Positions 9,999 to 18,260 of a stretch of DNA of 20,582 nt are shown here, one piece after another (the first letter of the stretch is position 1; each line of letters begins with the position of its first letter). The stretch is taken from positions 1 to 20,582 of the forward strand of contig JAENVZ010000239.1 in assembly GCA_016650315.1 (NCBI GenBank). The letters are read 5' to 3'. Origin of the DNA: Alphaproteobacteria bacterium (GTDB taxonomy: Bacteria > Pseudomonadota > Alphaproteobacteria > Sphingomonadales > Sphingomonadaceae). Below the pieces are notes generated by a model that was not told where the DNA came from, ran no database searches, and saw nothing but the letters and a program-made list of their open reading frames with translations. The position numbers and the translations under genes are program-made.

Positions 9999-10736
9999 TC
10001 ACCGGGTTGTGCCGGAAGGGTCGGTAAACCACCACATGACGCTTACACTGAACGGTGTCCAGATGCCGACCCGTACGCCGATGCTGCGAAGCTGTGCACC
10101 AGTCCAGTTATTACAAGTCTGCAACAGATTGTAGTGGCCGTTTGATTCATAAAATATGTCCGCCGGACCATAGCCTTTGACCGGCTGTGTCCGGCCTTTC
10201 TCATCCAGTCTGAAAAATCCTTCAATCTGCTGTACCAGTCGCCCATATTGCGCCTTGCTGATCACGACGGGGCGCATATCCGGCCCTGGCGCTGGATCGT
10301 GAACATAATCGACATGCAGCAGTGTGTGCCGGCTAAAAAGCAGAGACTTGGCAACAATGGAAATCCGAAGATCGGACCAGGTCGGCGTTTTGAGGTAAAA
10401 ATTCCGTTCCCCCCAGCCGAACAGGAGGTGGTCGGATGCCCCATATCGCGGGTTGGGAAGATGCTCGGCCTTCACCACTGTGCGCCAATCCTGCACATCA
10501 TTGACCGTTGGCACGACGATGCCTGTGTGAATGCCATTGCTATAGACAAAAATCTGGACGCCCTGACGGGGCTCGACCCAGTCATTATTGGCCGGCAGGA
10601 GCGATCCGGCCAGCGCCAGACCCAGATAGGAGGCGATCAGGGCCAGAGCGATAACGAGTGTACGGACAGCCACACGGCCAGCGGCCCTGACAATGACAAA
10701 AAGGCGGCGGGTCCTGGCTCCACTCGATATTGGCAT
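9999..10736 (-). CDS. DUF2459 / TIGR02117 family protein
   Basis: The 245-aa product has a basic N-terminus and one hydrophobic segment at about residues 24-46, so it is probably anchored in the inner membrane or exported. The remainder is likely periplasmic, with IFVYSNGIHTGIVVPTV (His70), HLLFGWGERNFYLKTPTW and the C-terminal SNGHYNLLQTCNNWT (His200, Cys207). These features match the uncharacterised DUF2459/TIGR02117 family, first noted beside urease genes in some genomes; no urease gene is present here. The spaced His and Cys invite comparison with papain-like folds, but no activity is known to me. ATG 10736 is only 34 nt from the divergent phhA start, so the two promoters must overlap or lie within coding sequence. 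Confidence 0.8.
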   Translation of the reverse strand: MPISSGARTRRLFVIVRAAGRVAVRTLVIALALIASYLGLALAGSLLPANNDWVEPRQGVQIFVYSNGIHTGIVVPTVNDVQDWRTVVKAEHLPNPRYGASDHLLFGWGERNFYLKTPTWSDLRISIVAKSLLFSRHTLLHVDYVHDPAPGPDMRPVVISKAQYGRLVQQIEGFFRLDEKGRTQPVKGYGPADIFYESNGHYNLLQTCNNWTGAQLRSIGVRVGIWTPFSVSVMWWFTDPSGTTR

Positions 10737-10770
10737 GGAGAAATGCTATATAGAGGCAAAGGTTATGCAT

Positions 10771-11637
10771 ATGAAAAAAGCTATGCAGCGCCCTGTGGAC
10801 GCGGCGTCTGATTGGACTATTCCGCAGAACTGGTCTCATTTCAGTGAGCAGGACCATGTTACTTGGGACAGGCTGTTCGCCCGACAATGCAAATTATTGC
10901 CCGGTCGCGCCAGCGAGGCCTTTTTGCGCGGGCTGGATGTCTTGCACCTTGCCCGGCCCGGCATTCCTGATTTTGAGGAATTGTCGGAACGGTTGATGCG
11001 GGCGACGGGTTGGCAAGTGGTGGCGGTGCCGGGCCTCGTCCCTGATGACGTGTTCTTCGAGCATCTTGCCAACCGCCGTTTTGTATCGGGTAATTTCATC
11101 CGCCGGCCCGATCAGCTCGATTACCTGCAGGAGCCCGATGTTTTTCATGATGTTTTCGGCCATGTGCCGTTGCTCGCCGATCCGGTGTTCGCCGACTATA
11201 TGCAGGCCTATGGGCGCGGTGGCTTGCGCAGCCTGAAATATGGGGCGCTGCACCGGCTTTCGCGCCTGTACTGGTACACGGTGGAGTTCGGCCTGGTGCA
11301 GGAAAAGGGCGCATTGCGCATCTATGGTGCGGGCATCGTGTCGAGCCATGGCGAAAGCATTTTCGCACTGGACGATCCCAGCCCCAACCGCATCATGTTC
11401 GATTTGAAGCGTGTTATGCGGACAGCCTATAGCATCGACGATTATCAGCAGAATTATTTCATCCTGCCCAGCTTCGATGAATTGTTGCGCGTGACGGTGG
11501 AATCCGATTTTGCACCGCTCTATGCCGAACTCGACGGACTACCCGACATTCACATAGCGCAAATTACGGAGGGGGACGAAGTCATCACTCTTGGCTCGCA
11601 GGTTTATGCGACGGGAAAAATTGCTAGCGCGGATTGA
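10771..11637 (+). CDS. phhA: Phenylalanine 4-monooxygenase
   Basis: Tetrahydropterin- and Fe(II)-dependent hydroxylase converting phenylalanine to tyrosine, the first step of phenylalanine catabolism. The 288-residue product consists of the catalytic domain only, as in other bacterial enzymes. Iron ligands are visible as His126 and His131 in PDVFHDVFGHVPLL and Glu172 in YWYTVEFGLV. ISGNFIR-type substrate-pocket residues appear as RFVSGNFIRRPDQLDYLQEPD. I chose ATG 10771 because AAAGG (10758-10762) is 8 nt upstream; ATGs at 10765 and 10783 are alternatives. phhB (pterin carbinolamine dehydratase), often adjacent, is not in this window. The stop is 27 nt from the converging prmA stop. Confidence 0.95.
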   Translation: MKKAMQRPVDAASDWTIPQNWSHFSEQDHVTWDRLFARQCKLLPGRASEAFLRGLDVLHLARPGIPDFEELSERLMRATGWQVVAVPGLVPDDVFFEHLANRRFVSGNFIRRPDQLDYLQEPDVFHDVFGHVPLLADPVFADYMQAYGRGGLRSLKYGALHRLSRLYWYTVEFGLVQEKGALRIYGAGIVSSHGESIFALDDPSPNRIMFDLKRVMRTAYSIDDYQQNYFILPSFDELLRVTVESDFAPLYAELDGLPDIHIAQITEGDEVITLGSQVYATGKIASAD

Positions 11638-11664
11638 GTTTTCTGAAACCCGGCGAGCATTACC

Positions 11665-12660
11665 TCACCAACTGCCGAAACCGGGCGCTTCGCCGTTATG
11701 TCCTATCAGTATCCGCATTGGTCGCTTCCAGCCAATGGCTTTGCGTTTGCGCAGGCGCAGGGTCGGCCACTGACCATTGTCGATCCGGTCGGCAAGGCGC
11801 AGCCCCTCCCGGCGATATGCCGCAAGCACGCGATCGGCTTGGGACTCCAGTAGTCCCGCAAGGATCAATGTGCCTCCCTCGGGCAAAATCGCGGCAAGCG
11901 ATGGCGCAAGTTCGATCAACGGTCCTGCCAATATGTTGGCGATAACCAAATCATAGGGTGCGCGCCGCGCAATGACAGGATGGTCGGCCCCCGCCGCCGC
12001 GACAAGCGTAAGTCTACCTGGGCCCATGCCCAAAGGAATGCTGTTTATTCCTGCGTTTTCCGCCGTCACATCGACAGCGACGGAATCAATGTCGGATGCC
12101 GTCGCGTAAGCGCGCGGCCATAAATGCATGGCGGCGAAGGCGAGGATGCCCGTACCGGTCCCGATATCGCAGATCGTGTCAAAACGTTCGCCCAGCCGCC
12201 TCGTCCGGTCAAGCATCAGCAGGCACCCTTCGGTGGTTTCATGCTGACCCGTGCCAAAAGCCTGTCCCGCGCCGATCAGAAACGCTTTCTTCCCTTCCGG
12301 TACGGTGTCATCGGGCATGTTGTGCACAAAGAAGCGTCCGGCGATGACCGGTTCCAGGCCTTGCTGGCTTAGCGTTACCCAGTCTTCATCAGGCAGTTTT
12401 TCAAGCATGGGCTTTGTATTTCGTGCACTTGGCACCAATGAGCGGATCGCACGGATGGCGGCGGCATTGGGTTTGCCCTCGAAATAGGACTCCAACCGCC
12501 ATTCATTCGGGCTGCTTTCATCTGGTTCGCTGGTCATGAGCACTGGGGGTGGATTCATCAGCGCCAGCGGTTCGATTTCAAGCGCGAGTGCTTCGGCTTC
12601 CGCCCGTGTGCAGGGCAGCGTCAGTTTCCAGCTTTCACTATTCTGTTTTTGTATTGGCAT
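11665..12660 (-). CDS. prmA: Ribosomal protein L11 methyltransferase PrmA
   Basis: S-adenosylmethionine-dependent enzyme that trimethylates ribosomal protein L11. The 331-residue product has the N-terminal substrate-recognition domain and a class I methyltransferase fold. AFGTGQHETT (134-143) precedes the SAM-binding loop CDIGTGTGILAFAA (about 164-177), then the acidic ATASDIDSVAVDVTAENA and the PrmA-typical NILAGPLIELAP. The open frame extends upstream to 12873, but that part overlaps the preceding gene out of frame; ATG 12660 gives a proper N-terminus. It starts 40 nt after the stop of the chemoreceptor-like gene in the same direction, so the two may share a transcript. Confidence 0.92.
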   Translation of the reverse strand: MPIQKQNSESWKLTLPCTRAEAEALALEIEPLALMNPPPVLMTSEPDESSPNEWRLESYFEGKPNAAAIRAIRSLVPSARNTKPMLEKLPDEDWVTLSQQGLEPVIAGRFFVHNMPDDTVPEGKKAFLIGAGQAFGTGQHETTEGCLLMLDRTRRLGERFDTICDIGTGTGILAFAAMHLWPRAYATASDIDSVAVDVTAENAGINSIPLGMGPGRLTLVAAAGADHPVIARRAPYDLVIANILAGPLIELAPSLAAILPEGGTLILAGLLESQADRVLAAYRREGLRLADRIDNGQWPTLRLRKRKAIGWKRPMRILIGHNGEAPGFGSW

Positions 12661-12700
12661 TCGTCCCGATAACGGAGCGGGATGTAATATCAAAGCTCCT

Positions 12701-14035
12701 TCAGGCGACGCGCTTGCTGAATTCGGCTGATGCTTCGCGCAGACTGCTGAGCTTGCCTTCCACGCTGCTGAAACCACGTTCCAGTTCGTCGATTTCCGAT
12801 GCGACCACGTCAGTATCCTGACGGATAGCGGAAATCGTGGCGGACATCGAGTCGGCGGCCAGCGCCGTTTCATCGACGGCTGCGGTGATCATGGTGACGG
12901 TCTGCGCCTGCGCATCCATCGCTTGCCGGATACGATTGGCCGACGCCTGCACCTCATTCACGGTTTCGCGGATGCGTTCATTGGTATCGACCGATTGCTG
13001 CGTTGCGGACTGGATGGTGCTGATCTTGGCGGCAATGTCGTCGGTTGCACGTGCTGTCTGGTTGGCAAGGCTCTTGACCTCTTGTGCAACGACAGCAAAA
13101 CCGCGTCCGGCATCCCCCGCTCTGGCTGCTTCGATGGTGGCGTTAAGGGCCAGCAAATTGGTCTGTCCGGCAATATCGCGGATCAGGCCGAGGATGGATT
13201 CAATCGATTGGGCATGTTCCGACAGAGTTGTCGACATGGCCACGGCGTCGCGCGCTTGGTTGGAGGCGCGCATGGCAACTTCGGCGGCGCTTTCCACCTC
13301 GTTGCGGGCGTCTTCGATGGCGCGGATCAGGCCAGCGGACGTCTGTGCGGCCTCACGCATGGCAAGCGCGGATTGTTCGGCGGCAGCCGCTACTTCGGAT
13401 GCTTTGCCCAGCATGCCGCGCGTTGCCGCGGACGCATCCTTTGCCTGTTCGCGCAAGCCTTCGCCCAGTTTTGAGGCACCATCGACCTCACTCGCAATTT
13501 TTTGTTGGAAGAGGGCACTGTTATGATACCGCAATTCCTCTTCATGTTGCGCCCGATCGTCGGCGAGTATGGAGCACATGATCTCTGCTTCGATTACGGA
13601 TATACGCAACACAGCAGTGGCAAGGCGGCAGGCGCGTGCCGGGTCATTGCTATTGCGGGTTATAATCTCCTGCATCGTATATTCATGGGCGGTTGAAAGG
13701 CACCCCAGAACGATGCGCAGGGGAATGTTTTTTCTGAGCGCAAAGCGGGCAAAACGACGCGCCATGTCTGCCCAGCCTTCATTGCCGAAATCGAGATATT
13801 TTTTCTTGGCATATTCCATGCCGTTCTGGATGGATGCGTTGGTTTGTTCCCGCGTCGAACTATGCTTCAGGCTGGTGCGCTCGGTAAGGATTTGCCAGAA
13901 GACAGTGGCTGATTTTAGCCCGCCATCGTCGAAATGGTCGTAAATTTCGCGCGCATATTCACGCAAAGTGCCCTCAGGATCGTAATCCTTTACTCGCTCT
14001 TGCATGGCGACGTCGGATTTCACCCGGTGTGGCAT
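12701..14035 (-). CDS. Soluble globin-coupled-sensor-like methyl-accepting chemotaxis protein
   Basis: The 444-residue product has no membrane segment, so it should be cytoplasmic. Residues about 15-165 resemble the protoglobin sensor domain of globin-coupled sensors. Residues about 185-435 form the long helical signalling domain, with the highly conserved hairpin tip [42 protein letters not shown] at about 283-324 (key residues quoted across the motif), which binds CheW/CheA. In the expected F-helix region the sequence is [16 protein letters not shown], and I see Ala99 where haem-binding members have the proximal His. ATG 14035 has GGAAGG 9 nt upstream. Signalling partners are not in the window. 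The MCP part is firm; the globin assignment is moderate. Confidence 0.85.
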   Translation of the reverse strand: MPHRVKSDVAMQERVKDYDPEGTLREYAREIYDHFDDGGLKSATVFWQILTERTSLKHSSTREQTNASIQNGMEYAKKKYLDFGNEGWADMARRFARFALRKNIPLRIVLGCLSTAHEYTMQEIITRNSNDPARACRLATAVLRISVIEAEIMCSILADDRAQHEEELRYHNSALFQQKIASEVDGASKLGEGLREQAKDASAATRGMLGKASEVAAAAEQSALAMREAAQTSAGLIRAIEDARNEVESAAEVAMRASNQARDAVAMSTTLSEHAQSIESILGLIRDIAGQTNLLALNATIEAARAGDAGRGFAVVAQEVKSLANQTARATDDIAAKISTIQSATQQSVDTNERIRETVNEVQASANRIRQAMDAQAQTVTMITAAVDETALAADSMSATISAIRQDTDVVASEIDELERGFSSVEGKLSSLREASAEFSKRVA

Positions 14036-14099
14036 GGTGTACGGCCTTCCAATATACTGACCCTGTCTGGTCGCTAATGCGCTATCCCCACACCATATA

Positions 14100-14128
14100 T
14101 CGGCAGATGGTTAATCATCTCTTATAAT
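14100..14128 (+). promoter_or_regulatory. Possible sigma70-type promoter for sdhCDA
   Basis: TCGGCA (14100-14105, 4 of 6 to TTGACA) and a perfect TATAAT (14123-14128) are separated by exactly 17 nt. Transcription would start near 14135, giving an approximately 140-nt leader before sdhC. The rest of the 241-nt divergent gap shows only a small GGGAC/GTCCC hairpin near 14179-14197 and no clear operator. Confidence 0.4.
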
Positions 14129-14276
14129 GAACTGCCATTTTGTGTTCAGCCTTCGGAAAAAAGCATGGGAATTTTGGGGGACGCGTATATGTCCCGCGCA
14201 TTGCTTCCAGCCATTTGCATGTTGCGGACTTTGCGCTAAACGGGCCGGGATTCGAGATGGAAACAGGGGTATAATA

Positions 14277-14672
14277 ATGGCGCGACCGCATAATCGCCCG
14301 CTTTCGCCGCATTTGAGCATCTGGAAATGGGGGCCGCACATGCTGGTGTCCATTTTGCACCGCGTGACTGGCGACGGTCTGGCCGTTGTAGGCGCGATGG
14401 GCCTTGTCTGGTGGCTGCTGGCTGCGGCATCCGGCAAGGAAGCCTATGACCAGTTTGTGACCTGTGCGACGTCCATTCCGGGCTATATCGTCATGGTTGG
14501 CCTGACATGGGCCTTTTTTCAGCATCTTTTTTCTGGTCTGCGCCATTTTGTGCTGGATACCGGCGCTGGCTATGACCTCAAGACCAACAAAATGTGGTCG
14601 ATCATCATTCCCGTTGCCGCGGTTGCCGTGACCGGGGTGCTTTGGCTTTACATTTTTTCGAGGAGCATCTGA
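14277..14672 (+). CDS. sdhC: Succinate dehydrogenase cytochrome b556 subunit
   Basis: One of the two membrane anchors of complex II, which carries the haem b and quinone site linking succinate oxidation to ubiquinone. The 131 aa begin with the family motif RPLSPHLSIWKWGPHMLVSILHRVTG (Ser25, His28 and Arg29 near the quinone site) and contain three hydrophobic segments at about 35-51, 69-88 and 108-127. FSGLRHFVLD supplies His90, the likely haem ligand. ATG 14277 has AGGGG (14265-14269) 7 nt upstream; the frame is open 50 codons further upstream to 14127, but that part does not look like SdhC. The stop overlaps the sdhD start (TGATG). Confidence 0.95.
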   Translation: MARPHNRPLSPHLSIWKWGPHMLVSILHRVTGDGLAVVGAMGLVWWLLAAASGKEAYDQFVTCATSIPGYIVMVGLTWAFFQHLFSGLRHFVLDTGAGYDLKTNKMWSIIIPVAAVAVTGVLWLYIFSRSI

Positions 14673-15061
14673 TGGGCACAGGTACCGAACTTGGCCGCGT
14701 TCGTGGCCTGGGTTCCGCGCGCGCGGGCTCGCATCACTGGATCAATCAGCGGGTTACCGCGGTTGGCAATCTTATCCTCGTCCCCTGGCTGATTTTCAGC
14801 ATCATGCGCTTGCCGGGATTCGATTATGCGCAGGTTATTGCGTGGGCCGCCGAACCGCTGGTTGCCGTGCCGTTGATGTTGATGCTGGTCAGCATTTTCT
14901 ACCACCTGCGTCTTGGTCTGCAGGTGCTGATCGAGGACTATGTGCATGACGAAGCGTTGAAGTTCGGCGCGATCCTGATTCTTAACTTCTACGCCATCGG
15001 CGGCGCGGCACTTGGCCTGTTCGCTGTTGCTAAAATCGCATTTTCGGGGGCATCGGCATAA
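14672..15061 (+). CDS. sdhD: Succinate dehydrogenase hydrophobic membrane anchor subunit
   Basis: The 129-residue second membrane anchor of complex II has three hydrophobic segments, at about 30-47, 62-83 and 99-122. [14 protein letters not shown] near the N-terminus and [18 protein letters not shown] are characteristic. His78 with Asp89-Tyr90 repeats the spacing of the haem-ligand His and quinone-site Asp-Tyr of E. coli SdhD. ATG 14672 overlaps the sdhC stop by one nucleotide and is preceded by AGGAG (14661-14665). Its TAA overlaps the sdhA ATG by one nucleotide, so translation is probably coupled through all three genes. Confidence 0.95.
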   Translation: MGTGTELGRVRGLGSARAGSHHWINQRVTAVGNLILVPWLIFSIMRLPGFDYAQVIAWAAEPLVAVPLMLMLVSIFYHLRLGLQVLIEDYVHDEALKFGAILILNFYAIGGAALGLFAVAKIAFSGASA

Positions 15062-16878
15062 TGCCAAATTCATCTTCAAACGCCGCTTACAAGATCATCG
15101 ACCATATCTATGACACGGTCGTTGTCGGCGCGGGCGGTTCGGGCCTGCGCGCGACCATGGGCAGCGCCGAGGCGGGCCTCAAGACGGCCTGCATAACCAA
15201 GGTGTTTCCAACGCGCAGCCACACCGTCGCGGCGCAGGGCGGCATTGCTGCCAGCCTTGGCAACAACAGTCCTGACCACTGGACGTGGCACATGTACGAC
15301 ACCGTCAAGGGGTCGGACTGGCTCGGCGACCAGGATGCGATTGAATATATGGTGCGCGAAGCACCCGCGGCCGTTTACGAGCTGGAACATGCAGGCGTGC
15401 CGTTCAGCCGCAATGCAGAGGGCACCATATATCAGCGCCCCTTTGGCGGTCACATGCAGAATATGGGGGCTGGCCCGCCAGTGCAGCGCACCTGCGCCGC
15501 CGCCGACCGTACCGGCCATGCGATGCTTCACGCGCTCTATCAACAGAGCCTGAAATACGATGCGGATTTCTACATCGAATATTTTGCCATCGACCTTATC
15601 ATGGAAGACGGCGAGTGCCGGGGCGTGATTGCGCTCTGCATGGAGGATGGCTCTATCCACCGTTTCAAGAGCCACGCCGTTGTACTGGCGACGGGCGGCT
15701 ATGGCCGGGCCTATTTCTCCGCCACATCTGCGCACACCTGCACGGGCGATGGCGGCGGCATGGTGCTGCGCGCCGGACTCCCGCTTCAGGACCTTGAGTT
15801 CGTCCAGTTCCACCCGACCGGCATTTACGGCGCAGGCGTACTCATTACCGAGGGCGCGCGCGGTGAGGGCGGCTATCTGACCAATTCGGAAGGTGAGCGC
15901 TTCATGGAGCGTTATGCGCCTTCGGCCAAGGACCTTGCCAGCCGCGACGTGGTGTCGCGTTCCATGGCGATGGAAATGCGCGAAGGGCGCGGTGTTGGCC
16001 CGAACAAGGACCATATCTATCTGCATCTCGACCATATCGACCCGAAAATCCTGGCAGAACGTCTGCCGGGCATCACCGAAAGCGGCAAGATTTTTGCGGG
16101 CGTCGACCTGACTCGCCAGCCGCTGCCGGTCTGCCCGACGGTCCACTATAATATGGGCGGCATTCCCTGTAATTATCATGGACAGGTCGTCACCAAGATG
16201 GGTGACGATCCAGAAGTCGTGGTGCAGGGCCTTTATGCCGTGGGCGAAGCGGCCTGCGTGTCGGTCCATGGCGCCAACCGGCTTGGTTCCAACTCGCTGA
16301 TCGACCTCGTGGTCTTTGGCCGCGCGACGGGCCTGCATCTCAAGGAGACTATCAAGCCGGGCACGCCGCACAAGCCGCTAGCTACGGATTCGGCAGACTT
16401 CGCGCTTGGACGCCTCGACAAGTTCCGCCACGCCAAGGGTGGGTCGCCGACTGCGGAGGTGCGTCTCGACATGCAGCGGACGATGCAGAAGCACGCCGCC
16501 GTGTTCCGCGATACCGCGCTGCTGTCCGAAGGCGTCGAACTGATGCAGAAGGTCAACAAGCGGATGCAGGATGTTGCCGTTTCCGACCGCTCGCTGATCT
16601 GGAACACGGACCTTATCGAAACGCTTGAACTCGATAACCTAATGGCTCAGGCGGTCTGCACGATCGAAGGCGCCAACAACCGCAAGGAATCGCGCGGCGC
16701 CCACGCGCATGAGGACTTCCCCGACCGCGACGATGCAAACTGGATGAAGCACACGATCAGCTGGTTCGAAGGCTGGGGCGGTTCAGGTGGCAAGGTCACC
16801 CTCGATTTCCGCCCGGTCCACGATTATACGCTGACCGACGAGGCGGAATATATCAAGCCGAAGGCGCGGGTGTATTGA
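15061..16878 (+). CDS. sdhA: Succinate dehydrogenase flavoprotein subunit
   Basis: Catalytic FAD subunit of complex II, oxidising succinate to fumarate. The 605-residue length is typical. The dinucleotide-binding loop [11 protein letters not shown] lies at about 21-31. [14 protein letters not shown] contains His54, the expected covalent FAD attachment site. [23 protein letters not shown] and the capping-domain residues around [18 protein letters not shown] form the active-site region, and [20 protein letters not shown] closes the FAD domain. ATG 15061 overlaps the sdhD stop. Unlike the usual sdhCDAB order, no sdhB follows: the next gene runs in the opposite direction after 68 nt containing two hairpins. 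Confidence 0.97.
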   Translation: MPNSSSNAAYKIIDHIYDTVVVGAGGSGLRATMGSAEAGLKTACITKVFPTRSHTVAAQGGIAASLGNNSPDHWTWHMYDTVKGSDWLGDQDAIEYMVREAPAAVYELEHAGVPFSRNAEGTIYQRPFGGHMQNMGAGPPVQRTCAAADRTGHAMLHALYQQSLKYDADFYIEYFAIDLIMEDGECRGVIALCMEDGSIHRFKSHAVVLATGGYGRAYFSATSAHTCTGDGGGMVLRAGLPLQDLEFVQFHPTGIYGAGVLITEGARGEGGYLTNSEGERFMERYAPSAKDLASRDVVSRSMAMEMREGRGVGPNKDHIYLHLDHIDPKILAERLPGITESGKIFAGVDLTRQPLPVCPTVHYNMGGIPCNYHGQVVTKMGDDPEVVVQGLYAVGEAACVSVHGANRLGSNSLIDLVVFGRATGLHLKETIKPGTPHKPLATDSADFALGRLDKFRHAKGGSPTAEVRLDMQRTMQKHAAVFRDTALLSEGVELMQKVNKRMQDVAVSDRSLIWNTDLIETLELDNLMAQAVCTIEGANNRKESRGAHAHEDFPDRDDANWMKHTISWFEGWGGSGGKVTLDFRPVHDYTLTDEAEYIKPKARVY

Positions 16879-16883
16879 TGCAG

Positions 16884-16938
16884 GGAATTGCGAGGCATAG
16901 TGGCGCTCGCAATTCCACCCCGGTCGTGCTGGCCGGGG
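16884..16938. terminator. Two tandem hairpins between convergent sdhA and sufE
   Basis: GGAATTGCGAG (16884-16894) and CTCGCAATTCC (16906-16916) form a perfect 11-bp stem. CCCCGG (16918-16923) and CCGGGG (16933-16938) form a second one. Neither strand has a T-run afterwards, so they are not canonical intrinsic terminators; they may block 3' exonucleases or be repeat remnants. Placement between converging stops supports a 3'-end role. Confidence 0.55.
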
Positions 16939-16946
16939 AGGGTGAG

Positions 16947-17393
16947 TTAGCTGTACCGCTCCGCCGTTGAGCGAATAAGCGCGATCATGTTGGGAATACC
17001 CTGCGTCCGGTTGGAACTGAGCTGGTTCCGTAGGTCGAACGGGGCAAGCGCGTCCGCAATGTTGGTAGCAAGGATTTCCGCAGGTTGCCGATCCTGCACC
17101 GCTAACAGGACCAGCGCAATGATACCCTTGGTGATCGCGGCGTTGCTGTCGGCCAGGAAGTGTAGCGCGCCGTCATCGCGGACCGTGGGATAGACCCAGA
17201 CGGCAGCCGAACAGCCGCGCACCAGTGTCGCATCGGTCTTGAGCGCGTCGGGCATGGATTCCAGTCCTTTGCCCAGGTCGATCAGCAACCGATAGCGGTC
17301 GTCTGCTTCCAGAAATTCATATTCGTCGAATAGGTCGGTTAGCGCGTTCATAGGGGCGAGATAATCATTCATTGCGCTTTTGTCGAAGGGCAT
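16947..17393 (-). CDS. sufE: SufE family cysteine desulfuration protein
   Basis: SufE-type proteins accept persulfide sulfur from the cysteine desulfurase SufS for iron-sulfur cluster assembly. The 148-residue product has YRLLIDLGKGLESMP, the active-cysteine motif VRGCSAAVWV with Cys61, and the C-terminal RTQGIPNMIALIRSTAE. I keep the first ATG (17393) because AAGG lies 8 nt upstream on this strand; Met8 and Met15 are possible but lack a binding site. The rest of the suf operon is absent, so this is a stand-alone copy. Whether it serves SufS or another desulfurase such as CsdA cannot be told from sequence here. Confidence 0.92.
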   Translation of the reverse strand: MPFDKSAMNDYLAPMNALTDLFDEYEFLEADDRYRLLIDLGKGLESMPDALKTDATLVRGCSAAVWVYPTVRDDGALHFLADSNAAITKGIIALVLLAVQDRQPAEILATNIADALAPFDLRNQLSSNRTQGIPNMIALIRSTAERYS

Positions 17394-17461
17394 TTGCTTT
17401 GCCTTGGGAGAGTCAGGCTTTGCCCTGCATCATGTCCTGATGCACATGGCCATATCCATAA

Positions 17462-17486
17462 AAAAGGGGCCAAAAAGGCCCCTTTT
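17462..17486 (-). terminator. Intrinsic terminator of the PuuD-like gene
   Basis: AAAAGGGGCC (17462-17471) and GGCCCCTTTT (17477-17486) form a perfect 10-bp stem around five A residues. On the minus strand it is followed by a run of T, about 20 nt past the stop of the gene at 17508. It separates that gene from sufE. A second small palindrome, TGCATCA/TGATGCA, lies at 17426-17444. Confidence 0.9.
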
Positions 17487-17507
17487 CCATTAACATTTGT
17501 ATAGGTT

Positions 17508-18071
17508 TCAGCCGCCGTTGAAGTTGATCATGCAGTACAGCATCGCGATCGACAGCAGCGTGTTGGTGCGCGAAAACAGCATCGCGGTCCGGGCTGACTT
17601 TGCTTTCGACGCATCATCAGCTTCGACAAGACCAAGTGCGCGCTTTTGGTTTGGCCAGATCACGAACCAGACGTTGAATGCCATGATCAAGGCCAGCCAC
17701 ATACCGATACCGATCAGGCGATAGGGGTCCTGCAACGTCATCGCTTCATGCGCATAGCCTGCCAGAAACGCGACAACCAGGCCCGTCAGCACTGTCAATG
17801 CCGCAGCCCAGCGGAAATAGAACAGGGCGCTAGGCGCGATGAACTTGGATACGCCCGGCTTCAATTCGGCAGGAACCTTGGGCATGGTTGGAATCTGGAC
17901 GAAGTTGAAATAATAGAGCAATCCGATCCAGGTGATGCCGAAAAACAGATGCAGCCAGCGCAATATGCCCTGCGTCATTTCGGCGTTGGCGGGCACGGTG
18001 AAAATGATCACCAGCGCAAGAATAAGCCCTGCGATCATCGTGAGATTCAAATTTTCGAGTATTTTTCCCAT
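17508..18071 (-). CDS. PuuD-like (urate oxidase N-terminal domain) membrane protein
   Basis: The 187-residue product has about five hydrophobic segments, near 11-30, 37-58, 82-107, 120-140 and 165-183. RWLHLFFGITWIGLLYYFNFVQIP is characteristic of the PF06181 (urate oxidase N-terminal, PuuD) family. In full-length PuuD this membrane domain is followed by a cytochrome c domain; here the protein ends at MINFNGG with no CxxCH motif. It may therefore be a membrane redox or haem-binding protein not involved in urate oxidation; no purine-catabolism genes are nearby. ATG 18071 has GGGGAG 4 nt upstream on this strand. Family assignment is good; function is unknown. Confidence 0.8.
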   Translation of the reverse strand: MGKILENLNLTMIAGLILALVIIFTVPANAEMTQGILRWLHLFFGITWIGLLYYFNFVQIPTMPKVPAELKPGVSKFIAPSALFYFRWAAALTVLTGLVVAFLAGYAHEAMTLQDPYRLIGIGMWLALIMAFNVWFVIWPNQKRALGLVEADDASKAKSARTAMLFSRTNTLLSIAMLYCMINFNGG

Positions 18072-18260
18072 TTCGCTCCCCTGGGTTGCCGACCGGGCCC
18101 TCCTGGCCGACTTAACTATATAATTCTACGCGAATAATAGGGGCGTGTCACACCCTAATTCGGCTTCCGTAACAATGTGACCGATGCCACGGTGATTGAA
18201 CCATTTGCGGTTACGACCGTTTCCCAACCATCTTCTAAATCGGAAAAGGAGCGATATTCC

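Noticed and set aside
10730..10747. Sigma54-like TGGCAT...TGCT before phhA
   Set aside because: The GG and GC elements are 11 nt apart instead of the strict 10, and the -12 element is poor.
12661..12873. Upstream extension of the prmA reading frame
   Set aside because: It overlaps the chemoreceptor gene out of frame and lacks PrmA similarity; ATG 12660 fits the family start.
15076..16371. Minus-strand open frame (431 codons) opposite sdhA
   Set aside because: Shadow of sdhA produced by codon bias; no protein family features.
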